In this document: piece after piece, positions 1-13,454 of the stretch
Position numbering within the stretch: the first letter of the stretch is position 1
How the letters are laid out: the number at the start of each line of letters is the position of its first letter
Notes under the pieces: generated by a model
What the model was told of the DNA's origin: nothing
Database searches by the model: none
What the model saw: only the letters and a program-made list of their open reading frames with translations
Source of the DNA: Heterobilharzia americana
Lineage: Eukaryota; Platyhelminthes; Trematoda; Strigeidida; Schistosomatidae
DNA length: 64,000 nt
Reading direction: 5' to 3'
Assembly: GCA_944470555.2 (NCBI GenBank)
Contig: OX104129.1
Location: 44,611,998 to 44,675,997, forward strand
Translations under genes and position numbers: made by a program

Positions 1-2849
1 GTTTATCAGAAATCTATTTGTTCTGCTGCAATGATTAAACTTGGAACAAGGAAATTTATGGTTATCTTTTATATTAGGGTGAGTAATTACGTAAATTTAA
101 ATCTCTTATCTTTAGTTGACTATTGTTATAGGGTGTCAAACAGATATTTTTCCACGTAGCTTACACGTATTATTTATTGTTTCATCCTCCAGTTGGGGAA
201 ATTTTATGAAACCTAAGGTATTATATTAAATAGCATTCACAAATGGAAGATATGTTCATTGGTAGCTTTCCGTATATCTCTTATGTTGACAGTCCTAAGT
301 ACTTTTCATCCGTTTTGCTAAAAATATGAGTAAAAGATGACGGTTCGGACAGTATACTTGGCACTCATCATTGTTAAATCGAACTATATTTAGGATTTCA
401 ACTTTTTCTTATGATAGCCCTGATATCTGCTGGCATTGTATGAAATAAATGAGTTATTTTGCTCAAAGAATTTGCCTATCAAAATTGTAATATTGTCCCA
501 GTTAATCATTGAACTCAACTGCTTTAGCTATTCGTATTCCATATTTGTCTAATTTTAAAGACTAAATGTGTTGTACACATTAGTATTGAGGAATTAGCAT
601 TAGCATTCAGGAATTTTAGCAAGTAATGTCACGGTCGAAGTGTTGACCTGAACACTGGTATATATATATATATATATGAACACCTATAAAATAACCTTCT
701 ATACTCATTTCACTTACAGAAGAAACTGGTAAAAATATAGAAGGCATATCAGAAGGATAAGATGTTCGCAAAACGCTACTTTATTTGTATATTTACAAGT
801 GACTGGTTTCTTTATACTTTTCTGAAAGTGCGTTTATCACCCGTTTGATTTTCCGATTAGCTATGTACATGTTCATGCAAATGAATTCTAATTCAGTTTA
901 ATCTGACTAACTGTTAGAGTTTTCTAATTTCTTTAAGGAATTGTTGAATAAATATTGTACACCTTGTCACATCTTATTCTGCTTGTCTTTCCTTAATTTC
1001 ACTTTCCGTCACTGAGGTGACCATTTGGTTCAGAAATATATGCTATGAGTGGCTTATCCTTCGTAGGACCTCGAGGATCAAGTATTTTAACCAGTGTAAC
1101 TCATTCAGTCATTGAGACATGCAGACCCAAATAAATATTCTCTCCGTGTTGGAATTGCGTGTTAAGACTGATATCGTTTTGATAGTGTTGTAGCTTGTAT
1201 TTGATGTAACTGAAATGGTCCTCTTACTAGATTAACTGACTTCTTTGTTGCTTGTAACATAAAAATAGCGAACTTAGCACTGATTATGCTGTTTAAAATG
1301 GTGTAAACCTTGATAATAAAGTATGCAGCTGAGCTAGTGTAACGTTGAACAGATCACCTGCATCTATTTATTTGTGTACCCAATAACAATTAAACCTTCA
1401 TTCATTTGTTGGTTCTTTTTTTCATATTGTTAACATCATTTAGGGTTGCATTAACATGTCTATAATTCGAGGAGACAAGGTGAATAATGTGCTTTCTATA
1501 TCACTGTTGAAACCAACTGGGAATGTTAGTTTAGGGTAAGCTGTTGATGTTAAAATTTATGTGATATATCAAAACTCACTACTTGAAAACACATGTATTT
1601 ACTGTATTTTATTATTTCTAATGATGTTACTGAAGTATGCTACAACGTGGATATAAAGAATCGGTGTTATTTGTATATCTTCTTCACAGCGATATTACTT
1701 ACACAAATCTCTAGAAATTTCAACTCAGCCTTTTACTTTTTCGAATTTCCTTGTTGTATGAAATCTCTGGTTTGTTGAATAAAACGTATCACAATAAGTT
1801 TGTGTTTGCTAACGATATTTCAGTCACGGAATTCCCTTTCTTTCAGCGTACATATTTTTTTTGAAATTGAAAAGAGGCAAAGCCTGTGGATCTGGTAGGT
1901 TGCCTCAGGAATTCTTTAACGGTTATTATGGAGAATTCTTGGTTATAGGAACTGATGTAGTACGTAGGTATGAAGAGTAAATAGTTTCTTCAAAATACCC
2001 TAACCCATCGGCATTCCCAGTTTACAAGACATCATTGAAGCCTTCTTGTAATAGTGCGAGGGAAATTAGTTTAGTTGTCTCAGATCCTACTGCTTATGGC
2101 TATTTCATGTATTACTGGAGATCAGGAACAACAAACCTCAAATATTTAAATAGCTTTCATTTCTATATGAGGGTTCATAGGTCAAGTCTTTCAGTCCTTG
2201 ATATAATGACTGGTTGTAAAAGAATTCAGAGACTTTAGGCCTCTTTAAAAGATCTAGACGGTCTTATTGTACTGTATAGCACTCCTGATTAATTAATAAA
2301 ACACGTATATGATAAGCAATAGGGTATAAATAACATACCTCGTGAACTGAACACAAAATTTCTATCTGCCAATCGGCCTGTGTTGTAGTGTAGTGGATAT
2401 GTTACTGATAAGAATAGATATAAATAGTTTATGTTGAGAGGTCGGCAGAAATCATAGGCAATTACCAGTGACGGCTAAACATTCTGCCCAGAGGAACTCA
2501 AGAGACAATTTAAGGGTATTAAGAGCAAGTTGAGATAGCGGGAGAGGAAATGAAACACATTGTGCAAATGACTACTTTAAAGGAAAATGTACAATGTTTT
2601 ATCACTACTGTACAATATGTCATAATAAACATTCTGTTCTGTCTCTCAGTCTTACTATTTGTTACAGTAGCATTCTCCTGCTATGAAGAGAGTACTGGGA
2701 GAGTTTATACTGCTAACCAAAACCCACTACTCTCGTAGATGTTTAAAGTCTTACGAAGAGTTATCATCTGAAGTGACAGCAGCTAGTGTCTGTTAAATAT
2801 GCCTAATATCATCATTCTTATTTAACTTACTGTAGGATATACTGGTTCA
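1..2849. other. Non-coding AT-rich sequence, nothing recognised
   Basis: Stop codons are dense in all frames and the few open stretches are about 60 codons with no recognisable motif. I see no splice-bordered exon, RNA gene or element end that I could defend. It is either intergenic DNA or part of a long intron. Confidence 0.5.
659..677. repeat. (TA)n microsatellite, 19 bp
   Basis: Pure alternating T and A, about 9.5 units, flanked by ordinary sequence. Confidence 0.95.
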
Positions 2850-3420
2850 GATGTCTCTGTTTACCTTTATTAAGTCAGGGATTCGTTTATTATCCAGAGG
2901 GCATCTGATAATGCAGAGTACCTAGACAACATTGTCATGTTAGGCGATGACGCTGACAGAACAGAGAGTTTTCTGAATACTATGATCAAACTTCACAACG
3001 TTTTGATATGCTTTACGTGTCTGTCAAATAGAGGGTGAGTCATTGTTCGACGGAATCTCTGCATGGATACAAAAAGCTCTGTTGGCCTTCGCTAACTTTT
3101 TCCATTTGCGATCCCACCGTGACATCTGACTGTCGTCTATTCAGGACCAAGTGTACTGCGATGGAGTTCGTCTTCTTTGGACATATGGCTATGAAATATG
3201 GCCAGTAAACGTAGAAAACATGAGAGGACTTCAGGTGTTCTACTAACGTTATCTTCGTGGCATAGACCGTGTGTTGTGGTGTCAATGAGTTAGTAACACA
3301 GAAGTCAGGCATAGGCTTCTAAACGGAAGGGGTTGGTCGTTTGACGTAGTGCATCTTCATCGGCTAAGACGGCTGAAACATAGATTCCGCATGCCTAGTT
3401 ACCATCTACTCAGTTGCTCC
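2850..3420 (+). pseudogene. Fossil LINE reverse transcriptase, 3' part (RTE/SR-like)
   Basis: Reading across several frames on the + strand gives the order of motifs found at the end of schistosome RTE-type LINE polymerases. LGDDAD follows a damaged catalytic box (near 2,930-2,960), then WIQKALLAFANF (near 3,060), GYEIWPVNVENMRGLQVF (near 3,190-3,240), VSNTEVRHRLL (near 3,290) and a final LHRLRRLKHRFRMP block (near 3,350). In-frame stops, for example after HRDI and QVFY, and frame breaks show it is dead. The upstream half of the polymerase and the endonuclease are not visible, so this is a 5'-truncated copy, which is usual for LINEs. The family assignment is from remembered family patterns, not a search. 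Confidence 0.62.
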
Positions 3421-5039
3421 ATGTTAACTGATGTATTTCATGTTTATAGAAAAAAAAACTAAAACATGGGATCAGTCCATGAATTCTTTGACTACTGGTC
3501 TGAGCCGCATAAGGAAATGTAAATTTTTAGATTTGGGGTTTGCGTGGCAACCAGTACTGGTGGCTGGAGATTCTAGGTGATATAATTGAGAATCGATATC
3601 AGTGGTGCAAATGGATCCAAACTTCATCTTCATCTTAGTCTTGATACTGAACTTAATATTTCGGACTTCCAATCTTTATACTAATCCCAGCCATTTTTGA
3701 TTCCTTTCTTCCTTGTTTCTTTATCATTCATCTTAGAGCGGTCTCTTTTAATATGCTGATATAGGTTGTGACAACTGGGACGTTTATGCAGTAATTCTAA
3801 ACTCCATTTTGATATTGGCTAACTAAATGGTATGATAATAATAACGGATTGATTCTCATCAACCCCTGGCTTACGGATGGCTGTGGTTCGGTTAAATGCC
3901 TTGACCACTCTTTTCATCACGGGATCTGTACGATCGCTAGGGAGTAGATCAGTGAAAAGGCTTTGGCTGAGGTACAAAAGGCTCACTTAAAGCGTGTCAA
4001 CGTAGATTGACACTGAGTAATTATCTGAATGCAAATTACAAGGAGTTTATGTCACACCACGGTTTTCTCTATCCGACTGTCAGCCTAAGATGTAGCTGCT
4101 AAAAGTTAAAAGTATGACAGACTAACCAATATTTGATCATAGTCTTCCTTACGCTTGACGAAATCATACTTTCAGCGATATTCAGCTTTAGATTTAAAAT
4201 ATCAGGCAAGGAAGCCAAATCTGCGCATGATGTGAGTTTACCTTCATTCACTAAAGTGGCTGGAGCACTTATTGCGCGTGCAAATTAGGTAGGAAGAAAT
4301 CTTATATTTACTATAATACCAGTTCATTATGTCTTTCACCATTGTTCTGAATTGTGTCTTTTTCGTCGATCAAAAAGATGAGGAAATTTTCAAACCGAAT
4401 AGGGGATATTTTTGATTGTAAATTTTTTACTAATTTTTTGAATGTATCTACTTCCCTTTCAGATTACATGTCGTTCCTATTCAACACCTGTGACATTAGT
4501 TGCTATATTTTTCAAATTGAATTGACTCATTTTTTGTGTTGAAAGATAACCTTTTCAGATTAAACACAGTCATTTATCTTCTTACTCTAAAGTTAACTAG
4601 ATGTTGGCCATCTAATGTGGGAATAAAAACATCCATAATTAGGTCGACAAGGTGCTGGCAGTCTTTTCCTGCTCTTGTCTTGCACAGTATCGACTTGTTT
4701 TTCTAAGTACTACTATCTTTATAAAGTAAGTTGATATCAATAGTTTCACTATGAAAAAAGTCAAATGATAGTTTTGGTACTTTTTCATGACGAACTTGTG
4801 CTTACTACGTTTAACAGCCCAGTTAACAAGATTCGTTACAGAATTAGCATGTCTAAGGAAATTTTAATCTTCCCTCATATCCAAGTTGTCAGTAGGAAAG
4901 AAAAACAGAAGACACATTGGCATAATGATTAAGCATCTTTGGAATTCAAAATCTGTTTTTCGCCATCGTTCAATACAGGAGAGATATACTGCTGGTAATT
5001 CTCGCATCCCATTCCAATGAGGCGTAATTGTGTTTATGA
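3421..5039. other. Non-coding, nothing recognised
   Basis: No supported gene. The longest open stretches (around 3,472-3,672 - and 4,354-4,542 +) have no motif and no convincing splice context. The part just after 3,420 may be the 3' tail of the fossil LINE, but I could not define its end. Confidence 0.45.
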
Positions 5040-5220
5040 TTGGTTGGGCATCTCCAGTCTGTGTCGTCCACTGAAGCTATAGTATCAGTGGCATATTAAA
5101 GACTTATTGTGTGGACGCCTCGATACTACATCATTGTTTCAAATTGGAAATACTGATGTAGTGGCTAAAAGTAGAATCCAGGACTCGTGTTCCATCTTAT
5201 TCAAGAACAGTCAGTTATTT
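5040..5220 (-). mobile_element. Sm-alpha-like SINE fragment with degenerate hammerhead motif
   Basis: On the - strand, 5,220 down to 5,165 reads as a hammerhead-ribozyme-like segment: CTGACTG, a TTCTTGAATAAGA hairpin, GGAAC, then GAGTCCTGGATTCTAC. This follows the layout of the schistosome Sm-alpha hammerhead (CTGANGA, stem II, GAAAC, stem III, GTC, CTGGATTCCAC). Further along the same strand, near 5,115-5,130, is TATCGAGGCGTCCACAC, a module that also follows the hammerhead motif in the copies at 30.3 and 49.1 kb. The core is mutated (CTGACTG for CTGANGA, GGAA for GAAA), so cleavage is unlikely. No clear pol III boxes remain here. Confidence 0.5.
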
Positions 5221-7849
5221 GTTCATGTCCGTATGTTGTACGATATCTTTCATTTTATCTTACAATTTTTTGTCCACTTAGTTATAAATTACAGCGGTTA
5301 TAATACTGAGGGTTTGTAAGTAATATAATGTTTATATTGACGAAAAAACTAACATGAAATTATACTAAACACCGATTATCTATTTGTAATCTACATTTAC
5401 CTAATTTTTGGTCAGATTGAGTTCATGAAATTTCGAAATTCTTTACTTCATCATCTGTCATCTGCTGATACCGGCTGTTACCGATAGGACGAAGTGCTCA
5501 ACTGGTTTTGAAGCGTTTAATCCCACAGTGACTGTGCTGCCCAGGATCATTAAGGTCATCTATAAAATGACGAATATACGTAATACTTTAAACATCGTCT
5601 AGCTGCAGTAATATGAGGATGTCATAGAATGAGTTACGATGTCAGAGAGTATGTGGACATCTTGATTGCTTATGATATAAAAGATGGTGGTTATTCCGGA
5701 CTATCAGGAACCTTTTAGTGCCCACGTTGAACTATCTCACAACTTATCACAGAAGATTTATTTCCAGTTATTGGTTTCTCATGAAATTACTTACTGACAT
5801 TATTTTCTGTAATGCAGAGTGCATGAACTTCCATACTTTTGTTAAAATTGCTTCTTTTGGGTCGTAATTGGAAAACCTCCGGTTAAAAAAGATTCAGAGG
5901 CATCGTCGAGTTTTACAATCGAAACCTTTAACTTATAAGTTCGCTTGGTTGTGCATCAATCAGTGGCATTTTCTTATTTTCGAAGTGGCCTTATAAATGT
6001 GAAAAGAAGGATGCATCAAAACATTGCGGAGGTCTTCTGACCATTCACCAAGCCGTTGTCAATTCTCTATACTTCAGTGGAGTCTGCTGTCTTTTATGGT
6101 GACTGGCTGTCGTTTCAGCACTATCCACTAATATATCGTAGGACTTAAGCCCGTATCTAAAAGATGCGCTCCATCCTTTTTTGTGTAAGTTACTTAACAT
6201 GGTGGTTGTAAACCCTATATTCACTGAGACTCACCGTAACTAACAGTGTTATGGTCAACCTTTCACGATTTTTAGCAATTGTGGCAAGCAGCTTTTCACC
6301 TCCCTTTAAATTGGATGTCATAGCGTTTTTCTTCGCACCTGCAGAGAAACGCTGGTCTCAACACCTAAATTTATGAAGGTACTTACTCTACTCTGGGATC
6401 AGGATAACTGTGAAGCTGACAACAATTACACTTTGTGGTGAAATTTTGAAGGAAACATCCTCCGACTATCGGGTTAATCGTATCACCTTCAACTTTTTAG
6501 TTCACTCTTGGTCGATCTTTATTTGTGAAGAACCTGGCAAACACAATGCTTTCGGTTTTCAGTGATAAGGAACAGCGGAATGGATTTGTAGCACAATTCC
6601 TAATGTTTGAAGTGCACCAGGGATCTATGTTGTTTGGGAGTAATCGACGAAACGTATTGAAACGTCCCATTATAGAGGATTATGTTGGTATACTACGCGG
6701 TGCGTGGTTTTAAAGACTAGGATTATAATGATATCGCTATTGTGAATTTTAACTGATTTAGTGATATACTAAAAAGTATTGTTTACGGTTCTGTAAAGGT
6801 TTTTGCAGTCCTGATGGTATGCGTGAGTAAAAGCTTTTCATAGTTCAGGTTCGAAAGTAGTTGTAGGAAAAATTCCTTTCTGGTAAGCATTGATACCTTG
6901 TTTAGTTAACACCCTAGGCCAAGGTTACAATCCTAGTTGCATTATCTGCAGCCTCAGTTATTGAATGCTCAGTAAGATGTAGTTTAAACAGTACCATTCT
7001 TATCTCTTCTTCGCTTAATATTTGAGGAATATCCCTTGGAACATCTCTGAGAGGTTGTAACCAGTTTCATTTCCTATGTTTGTCCAGCTTTTATGATCAA
7101 CGGCTAACAGCGATTTTTAATCGAAATACTAATGTCTAAATTGTTCAGGACCAGTTGAAATGAACATTTTTTGTGGCCTCTCCTAGCGTGTAATGGGTTG
7201 CTTAACCTGTGTACCAATTCTTGAAGGACAGTCAGTTGGTTTTATAAAAAATCGTTTATCAGAATAAATCAAATGTAATCGCTTCAAGTGTATCATGGAA
7301 CTTAAACCACACATCATTAGTAAACGGGCTTGAGTTTACTAACCAATAAGACTTGATTTGCTTTGGCTATGATTAATCGATATTTTCTCGGCATTATATA
7401 CATTTTTACATGTTTTACATACCACAATGCAGTTAACTGAAACTGCCTTCCAACTGACTATCCGAATTCGTGAGTAAGTAAATCGTTCTGCATCATAGCC
7501 GCAGAATATACTACGATTCCGTCATTATGCAATAATTTCGATTAGCCTGTTCTGAAAATACTGAGGCAGGACCAATAAATTTTACTGATAACAATAATAA
7601 CATTACTAGCTGACGTTCAGAAATACGTGGCTTTTTCCCCCTTTGCTATATCTTTTTTAGAACTGGATGTTAAATATCACTTATTTGAGCTGGTGTTAGC
7701 ATCTTGACTAAAAGACGTACAGTAGCCTTACGTAAACTTTGAATGAACGAGAATTTATTGATAGTCAGGGCTCAATATGATAATTATGAACAAAGTAGAA
7801 TACTTGGATTAAATAGACAGCCTTCTTAGTGGTTATAATAAAATTCTGA
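5221..7849. other. Non-coding, unresolved
   Basis: No gene is supported. The higher GC patches around 6,000-6,720, including a 62-codon open frame at 6,525-6,713, may be old repeat DNA, but I cannot name a family. Confidence 0.4.
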
Positions 7850-8265
7850 AGCTGCAGTTCAGCTTCCTGGCACCAAAATGCAACTAGGGCTAAAACAAAT
7901 AGATCAAATTGAATTAACTAAAGAAACTTCTGGCTTGCCTGCGTATGCTTAAGATATTTCAAGTTTTCTTTAAACTAACGGGCTTCAACATCATTTTGCG
8001 CTCCCTTTTTACTGGTCACCACGCACGTCCTCAGAGTCCCTAGCTCAGCTGTAACCAAATTAGTTGGATAAAGTGTTTTCCTAGTAATTGCTGTCACATT
8101 TATTCTATTTAAATATATGGCTCCTTCGAATATATTTCTGAAAAAACAGCCCTTTTGATTTGGGTTTCGTTATCAGTACCTTACCTAACTGCTAAGTATT
8201 AAGAAAGCAGGTACTAGAGCACATTGAATTAAGTAGGGTTGATTGGGAGTTACATAATAGCAACG
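7850..8265 (+). repeat. About 415-bp dispersed repeat, copy 1
   Basis: This stretch is clearly related to 13,488-13,912 in the same orientation. Shared blocks in order are TTCCTGGCACCAAAA, CAACTAGGGC, GCTTGCCT, CATTTTGCGCTCC, ACCACGCACGT, GAGTCCCTAG, TTTTGATTTG, GTTATCAGTAC, AGCAGGTACT and AGAGCACAT/GGAGCACAT. It sits about 115 bp upstream of a Penelope-like RT fragment, while the other copy abuts a Penelope-like endonuclease fragment on the opposite strand. It may be a terminal or untranslated part of a PLE, but a solo LTR of another family cannot be excluded. Confidence 0.75.
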
Positions 8266-8379
8266 CATCCAATCCTTTACAGAGATACTAACTAGGACTG
8301 ATATAACAGAAAAGACTGAAAGGCATTTATCGGGATGAAAAAATTTGGAACGCCGAAGCTTCATTTCACATACGATGTG

Positions 8380-8920
8380 TGAAAACGTTCACACCCACCG
8401 GTACAGTAACACCGTGGTTGAAAGGTTTAACGAAGGTACATAAAAACGGATTACTATTTCACGGCATGGTTAGTACAAGTTGCAACCATCGCCTAAAGAG
8501 GTTGTAAAGCACAATTTAAAAGATACTTTTCAGTTTATTGACAGGATTATATTTGAATGTGATTGGTAAGTTTATGATAACCGTATGCTTATCATCTCGA
8601 TTCACCAATGTACTGTTAATGTAAACATCGGGTTTCATATGTTAATAAATCGAAATTTTAGCATCTTTCTGGGAAGATCTCCAAAGATGCGTGGTGAATG
8701 AACACTTTATTCCGCAAGGAATTCTATACGGGGTCACCACTAGGTCCAATTTTAACAGTCTTTTTTCTTACATGGATTAGAGACCGGCCTTTTGAAGGGC
8801 CTAATAATTGAGTTAGATTTTATCTACCAATATGTGGGCGATACGTGAGGGCTATAGTGGGTAGATTTTATAGCGTCCATTCAGCAGTCACCTTCGTCAT
8901 TAAGAAAGTGGTGATTTTGT
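8380..8920 (+). pseudogene. Decayed Penelope-like element reverse transcriptase fragment
   Basis: Near 8,396-8,500 the + strand reads PTGTVTPWLKGL followed by TKVHKNG and HGMVSTSCNHRL. This is the signature PLE block (GLPKxHK..PLRPIVS...SPxxxLAK). After several frame breaks, SRFTNVPL (near 8,600) matches the SLFTNVPL motif and TGSPLGPIL (near 8,730) matches the GSPLGPLLAD motif. CGRYVRAI (near 8,840) stands where the Y(V/A)DD catalytic box should be. Stops and frameshifts throughout show it is inactive, and no GIY-YIG endonuclease follows it here. PLEs copy themselves by target-primed reverse transcription and are well known in schistosomes. Confidence 0.72.
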
Positions 8921-11900
8921 TAATTTGTTAAATGTCTGATTGTCAAGGAAGACGGTTAGAACTATCAAACAGATTTTATATTGGGAACCAATTTTAGCCG
9001 GTTGATACACTCACTTCTTGGGTTTCGTGCGCTTGCAACATAATCAAATGTTTTATTTGTAAGATATTGGATATATTATTATTGTCTAACGGTAGACCAG
9101 TCAAACGTAAGTCAGTGTGCGCCAGTACCATTCTAATCGGTACCTTACCTACGTGTAGGTACTGACAGCGAAATACAAATATAAAACTTGATGTGATAAA
9201 AATTGCGCGGACGATCAGTTTATTTATTATTCAGAGTTGAAGAGATTACTTTAGAGGAAAGAACGCTAAACATATCTGTTTACTAATGGCTGATTTAGGG
9301 ACTCTGTTTGTGTTACAGCTGAACAGAATGAAGTGGTGGCGAATGTTGATGGTTGGATGCCTATAAGTTAAAACAAACGGAACTGAAGTCACGCACCGAT
9401 GCTTCGGGAGATTATTCAGAAACCTTAAATGTTTACTTATGTTAAAACCAGCAGTATTTGGTGTCAAGAAGGTGCACTACAGGTTACAAGGTTGTTGGGA
9501 TACAGGAAACTATCGACCCTAAAAGGCAACTCAGTCGCGAATGCGCGGCACTGTCACATACTGGGGATGGAATAGGTGACAAGTGTGTCTCTGAAGCTGG
9601 TGCAACTACACATACCAACGACCTAACAAAACTTTCCATCTAGATAAAGCCCTTCTTGTAGTGATGGTAAATGACTCAAAGCCTCTGTCAACATCTTAGT
9701 GGAGGGAAATGTACGACGAAGATCGGTGCATGAAATAGGCGAACGATCCAATCGGTATCGCTCATATTCAACTTGTATCCGATAATACGGGTTTCTACTG
9801 GTCTGAAGTGAAGAGAAACTGTTGGTATGGGATAACATTAAGACTGCATTATGCACACGAGTATGAAGTGATACACACAGGACTATAATAACATACGTCA
9901 AGGTGCTTCTTAATGTACATTTTCACCACTTTTATAATTCTCTTGAAACACTTTCAAAATATCATTTTGTAATACTGGAGATAGTAAACAACAGTAGACA
10001 TAGAAGCGTATTGGCACCAATAAAACTTAATCACACCTCAAATGTTAAGATGAATAAGTGACGAAGCCAGTGAATCGTTTGAGGCAGTGAACACCCCAGC
10101 CAACACGTGTAGACGGCGCTTTGTCACTACTGCCAGTGACTTCCTTGTAGGCAGAGTCACTACCTTTTTGAACTAAAGAGTCTTCCTTAGCTTTCTACGG
10201 TAATGCTTGTTATGATGACACTAGCATAGGAAGGATGCAGAAATGAGGAGTACTGGCGGCGGATACCTACATTTTATAACAAACTTACCGAACTAAAAAC
10301 ACCCACTGATGCCGCAGAAGATAATTAAGTTACTTTATGTACTTGCTTTATTTATTTCACGTTTGGCAGTATTTCTGTCAAGAAGGTGTACTACAAGCCA
10401 AATCTTCTCAGACGATACTTTCGATGAGGCACCCCAACTTATCCGTAGTGATGGATATCTAGTAAGGTCTTCAGCCAAAAATATGAACACGTCTATTATA
10501 AAAACTAAAACCTCTCAAGACATCAATGTTCCTAAGACTACAGTTTTGAGGTGATGTCTTCAGTGAAATTTCAAAGCAACCGAAGGGATGCTATTAGAAG
10601 ACCAATAAATACGACGAAGCTACACTGTATTTTTTGGTCGGCCTGTGGTGACTACTCAAGTCAAAGACGACCTACCTGACTTAGTTCCTTTCATGCGCAT
10701 TTATTAGCGGAACTACTACTTCTGTAGAGCTAGTTACACCGGGCGTCATTTAGTCGAGTCCGTCACCGACTTGCCGAGTATCATTCACTAAACTGGGAAA
10801 AAAGCCTTATAATAGCGCCACTGACTAGCTTTTGTGACTGAGCTGCCACATTTTCTGCCTACTATTTAATTTTGCTGAAAATTATCATTTCTAGTGCGAG
10901 TGCAATGAATGTTTGATTCCCTACATCACTTTCATTGAACTTCCGTTCAGCACTCTTTGTACCTGGAGTCGAAGACAGAAAGTTTGATTTTTGATGCAGT
11001 TCAGTCTGAAAAATAGCCGATCTAGTTATTTTATATCTGTGCGAACAATTAGTGGAGCACTTTTCTGTCACTTCCTTGGAACTTTAAATAGTTCAAAGAC
11101 AGGTAATTCTGAATAACTGAGAACTGGATGACAGCATACAAAACACTTTGAAACCCCTTGTGGGAAAAAGTCAGCTGAAACAACTACCAGCACTTTTACG
11201 ACGGAATATGAATTTGAGTAAAGTTAAGTGGATAATACGTGGGTGTCCATATTAAGAGTTGTTTTCTGATATTCATTACTGACGACAACCAATCGTAAGT
11301 TTTCATACTTTTCAGGTCTTTGTTAGTGATAGTCAGTCTGAGACCTATCCAACTTTTCACATCTGTAACGACCAGCTATCGGTGTTTTCGTCTAGCCCAT
11401 AGGTAGATACGTTGTTACAGGGGGCGCGTAGAGCAGTGTGAGTTTGTCGGTGACCACAAGAACCTGGAAGAAAAAAGAGTAAGAGAGAAAAAGTGAGGTG
11501 GCGACTCAGCAAGTACACAGGATGTACTAACAGATAATAAAATATAACTGACAAACGGTAGAGCTTGCGAATGGAGAAGTGAGAAATCGAAACTGGAAGG
11601 TGAATAAATAAGATTCCAAATGCGTTACACAGCTCGCCTGTAGGCGTTGGGTTACCAAGAGCTTTAAAGAATAAGTCCAGCGTGATTACGCCTCTGAACC
11701 AAGATACGAATTGCCATTTTTCACGCCAGTAATTAAGATAGTGTATATGGAAGCGATTTGTGGGGTTATTTAATTACAGTGGTCTTAAGGAGTGTGCAGA
11801 AGTCACTTAATTCATGGCGAGATATGTGCGTGGCGACTCACTTGTTCACTGCGCACGACACTGTCGTGCATTGATTTAGCTGAATAGCTTTTATCACTGC

Positions 11901-12992
11901 AGCGTCACACGCCTCTCCGAAATCAATGGCCTAGGGTTTGACGAGATTCAACATTGATGCTGACCTTGATAGTTTAACCGGACTCGCTAGGCTGAAGGCA
12001 CCCGGTCGAGCATCCTCGCCACTTGGTACGGTGTCGTGTTACGTTGCATTGCTCGTAGTCGACTCTCTAGCCAGTTAGTTAGAACGCATCGGTATTTTGG
12101 GACGACCACCCCCATATACTATCCCATCTGACTACGCTGTCGTGTTCTTCTTTGGTCTCGTAATCGTAGGTATATAACAAGTTCGAATAATTAGTGATTG
12201 GCCTCTGCGTCTATCGAGTTGGCAGCAGGACAATTCCCAAATCACCACTGGTTTGATGCACACCAGTTGTTCCATCATGCCCTAATTGAATATGATATCC
12301 GTAGTACAGGCATATGATTGAAAAAGACCAAATGACAAAGCAATAGGAATGCATGAAATGCAGTGAGGCCTTCAGTCTTGATGTCGAGAGCGCGAAAGAC
12401 GAAGATGATAATTACAGATTTGCTACAATCCTTGAGAACCTGCAAGAGCCAGGGAGAGCAGAAACGTCTGGTTGACGTGGTGAGATCAGATGTATTTCTT
12501 GGTGTTAGCAACGATGCCTGAACTAAGTAGCCTGAGGGGTCGAATGTGAATAGTGTAACGCAACTTGACAGGGGAACAAATGGCCTAGATATGTGATCAT
12601 ATCAGCATAACTTTTACCAACATCTTAAGCCAATATGAAACCAGCTCAGTTGGTGGAATAGGTTCAGTTTCACATCCCTTTACTATAATTTCTAAAAAAC
12701 AACGAGATAATTATATATAAATACACATGCTCATGGGGATGCTAAATCAAAACACCTATTACCAAGCATGTTTAGTGAATCTGAAGTAAATCGGTAAGTG
12801 GCTTTGAAGGCCATTTTGGCAACTGCTGAGATAACCAGCTGCCTTCCTATTTTTGCAAAAAACTGCCTTTCCAACCGGAACAATACAGTCTGATTGGTCA
12901 TTTATAAAGTTTGAAGGGGGTCTTTGGCATCACTCACTTTGATGACCAGCGGTTTTCAATTTCTCCTTTCCGCTGACGAAATATATACATTT
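8921..12992. other. Non-coding, unresolved old repeat DNA
   Basis: No gene is supported. Open frames of 60-92 codons at 9,246-9,467 (-), 9,623-9,901 (-), 10,309-10,554 (+) and 12,275-12,511 (-) lack motifs and splice context. A short duplication (AGTATTT..TGTCAAGAAGGTG.ACTACA) occurs near 9,450-9,484 and 10,364-10,397. GC content is higher than in the right half of the window, which suggests old transposon sequence. Confidence 0.4.
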
Positions 12993-13420
12993 ATTCATGA
13001 CTAGGAACAAGACATGTATCAGCGAAGAAAATATTTATTTTCAACGACTTTATTATCAAGCTGTACAGTCGTATTTGTACTCGGTAAAGTGACAGATAAT
13101 TGCACTAAAGGGTTAATCAATCAATATGCAAAGTGTACAATTGATGTAGGTGTTGGTTTCTGTTCAGGTGGAAGAGATAGAAAAAGAGTCAATGGATAGG
13201 GAACAAATTGATGACAAGTGGTGAGATAAGGGACACGTGTTGTCAAAGAATTGCAAAATGGTGGTAATTTAGCTGAATCATGCCAAGCAGGTCAATGAAT
13301 AAGGAATGAGTTGATATTAAAAAGTGAAATATGAGTCAAATGTTGTCAATGAAATGAAATTGACAAAATCAACAAAGTGAATTGCTAAGGCCAAGGTAGA
13401 GAAAGTGGTTTCACAAAACG
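12993..13420 (+). repeat. Left arm of a 428-bp inverted repeat
   Basis: This sequence is repeated in inverse orientation at 14,207-14,374 plus 17,641-17,911. The outer end is ATTCATGACTAGG and the inner end CACAAAACG. In the outer 186 bp (13,014-13,199 against 17,705-17,890) I count about two differences, so the arms are close to 99% identical there. The arm holds a 61-codon open frame that is also open in the other arm, but with no motif I recognise. This arm is uninterrupted and shows the empty site of the RTE that split the other arm: the 11-bp target is at 13,253-13,263. Confidence 0.95.
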
Positions 13421-13454
13421 TTTTTGAGTGCAAAGTTTCGGTTTCTGTATATGT

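Noticed and set aside
1593..2738. Three + strand open frames of about 60 codons
   Set aside because: Length expected by chance in AT-rich DNA, no motifs, no splice context.
10309..10554. 81-codon + strand frame with a hydrophobic start
   Set aside because: The start resembles a signal segment, but nothing after it is recognisable, and it overlaps the short duplication; no supporting splice or promoter signal.
13014..13199. 61-codon frame open in both inverted-repeat arms
   Set aside because: It is open twice only because the arms are near-identical copies; no domain and no independent conservation.
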